6,741 bases of DNA from Candidatus Omnitrophota bacterium. Lineage in GTDB: Bacteria > Omnitrophota > Gorgyraeia > Gygaellales > Profunditerraquicolaceae. The stretch covers positions 1 through 6,741 of the forward strand of contig JAQTNM010000033.1 of assembly GCA_028713875.1 (NCBI GenBank). Direction: 5' to 3'. The notes under the pieces were generated by a model, which was not told where the DNA came from, made no database searches, and worked only from the letters and a program-made list of their open reading frames with translations. Below, piece after piece: positions 5,885 through 6,741 of this stretch; positions within the stretch are counted from its first letter, which is position 1; every line of letters starts with the position of its first letter. A program made the translations under genes and the position numbers.

Positions 5885-6741
5885 TATTCCTTAAACCTTT
5901 TTATGACTAAAGCCGAGTGTATGCCGGAAAAACCGCTGGAGGTCTTTAAAATGGTATTGACTTTTTTCCCCCGCGCCTCATTGGGTATATAATCCAGGTC
6001 GCAGAGGGGGTCTTTTTCCTCCTGGTTAATCGTAGGAGGAAGGAGATTTTGCGCAAAGATCATCGAGCAGATGGTCAGCTCTACGGCATTGGCCGCAGCC
6101 AGGGGATGGCCGATCATGGATTTTAAGGAACTGGCCGGGAGTTTATAAGCGTAATCGCCGAAGACCATCTTGTAGGCGGAGGTCTCAAATATATCGTTCA
6201 TGCGGGTGGATGAGCCGTGGGCATTAATATGGTCTATTTCCTGCGGCTTAAGATTTGCGTCTTTAAGCGCAAGATTTATGCAGTTGGCCATGGCTGTGCC
6301 GTCGGCAGGCAGGTCAGTCATATGGAAGGCATTACAGCTTGTGCCAAAGCCGGCAACTTCAGCGTAGATATGGGCATTGCGTTTTAAGGCGTGAGCTAAC
6401 TCTTCCATGATCAGTATGCCCGCCCCTTCCGAGATGACAAAGCCGTCGCGCTTATTGTCAAACGGCCGGGAAGCGGATTCAGGCCGGTCGTTATAATGAT
6501 GGGATAAGACATTGACCACGTCAAATGCGCCGAAGGTAATCGGCGTTATCGGGGCTTCGCTGGCTCCGGTAACCATAATATCCTGCTCGCCGTCCTGTAT
6601 AGTCTCAAGGGCAAACCCCAAGGAGTCTGTGCCGGCAGTGCAACCCGTGGATAGAGTATTGCAGATGCCTTTCAGGCCGTATCTGGCGGAGATCTCTATT
6701 GAGGGAGTATTGAACATCGCGGCATCGTATAAGTCCGGCCT
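5884..6741 (-). CDS. Catalytic ketosynthase KS-alpha, FabF-like (5' end beyond window)
   Basis: The C-terminal 285 residues of a beta-ketoacyl-ACP synthase; the frame is open through the right edge, and the internal ATG at 6717 is not the start. About 120-130 N-terminal residues should be missing, judged by the family's usual 410. All catalytic elements are visible: nucleophile Cys34 of the visible part in STGCTAGTDSLG, His175 in INAHGSS, Lys207 and His212 in SLKSMIGHP, and the RDGFVISEGAGILIMEE stretch. It performs decarboxylative condensation of malonyl-ACP with the growing chain. Being first of a one-base-overlap pair with a catalytically dead homologue identifies it as KS-alpha and not the housekeeping FabF. 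The C-terminal gate region reads SGFSGIHSAL in place of the common FGFGGTNAS pattern, a small divergence from FabF. The TAA stop overlaps the KS-beta ATG. Family certain; role strongly supported by context. Confidence 0.93.
   Translation of the reverse strand, partial: RPDLYDAAMFNTPSIEISARYGLKGICNTLSTGCTAGTDSLGFALETIQDGEQDIMVTGASEAPITPITFGAFDVVNVLSHHYNDRPESASRPFDNKRDGFVISEGAGILIMEELAHALKRNAHIYAEVAGFGTSCNAFHMTDLPADGTAMANCINLALKDANLKPQEIDHINAHGSSTRMNDIFETSAYKMVFGDYAYKLPASSLKSMIGHPLAAANAVELTICSMIFAQNLLPPTINQEEKDPLCDLDYIPNEARGKKVNTILKTSSGFSGIHSALVIKRFKE

Noticed and set aside
5571..5894. 107-codon plus-strand open frame
   Set aside because: Antisense to the N-terminal half of KS-beta; no recognisable motif and no ribosome site.
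4655..6741. Aryl polyene or housekeeping fatty-acid locus
   Set aside because: A KS pair alone would fit, but the TcmN-like aromatase and PF04199 cyclase in the same operon fit aromatic polyketides better, and no aryl polyene dehydratase or ligase genes are visible here.

Overview
The window is one uninterrupted run of eight genes, all on the minus strand, so transcription goes from the right edge to the left edge. It reads as the core of a type II (dissociated) aromatic polyketide synthase operon. In transcription order it holds: a catalytic ketosynthase (KS-alpha, 5' end outside the window); a second ketosynthase whose three catalytic residues are all replaced (KS-beta / chain length factor type); a cobalamin-binding radical SAM enzyme; an acyl carrier protein; a PF04199-type metal-dependent cyclase/hydrolase; a small START-fold aromatase/cyclase of the TcmN/WhiE type; a 12-helix MFS exporter; and an SDR ketoreductase cut by the left edge. 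Genes are packed with 1-nt overlaps (TAATG, and probably TGATG), 9-19 nt gaps, or a stop codon directly followed by a start. Coupled translation of one polycistronic mRNA is therefore likely. No promoter is visible; it should lie beyond the right edge.

A working model, inferred from the families: KS-alpha/KS-beta build a poly-beta-keto chain on the ACP, the SDR reduces a keto group, and the START-fold protein and the PF04199 protein fold and cyclise the chain. The radical SAM enzyme then makes an oxygen-independent modification (methylation or ring closure), and the MFS protein exports the product. A radical SAM/B12 enzyme sits where actinobacterial clusters often carry flavin or other oxygenases, which points to an anaerobic producer.

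The only non-coding stretch of note is the roughly 115-nt gap between the PF04199 gene and the aromatase gene. It holds a two-copy tandem repeat (period about 81-82 nt) made of strong palindromes. One copy forms the end of the PF04199 reading frame, giving it a Ser/Ala/Glu-rich tail. The other copy directly abuts the Shine-Dalgarno sequence of the aromatase gene. Paired arms differ between copies by a compensating base change.

The organism is not identifiable with certainty. Base composition is roughly balanced, Shine-Dalgarno sites are strong, and gene order and protein style are unlike Streptomyces. An uncultured anaerobic Gram-negative-type lineage (for example Omnitrophota or relatives) is my guess, at low confidence.
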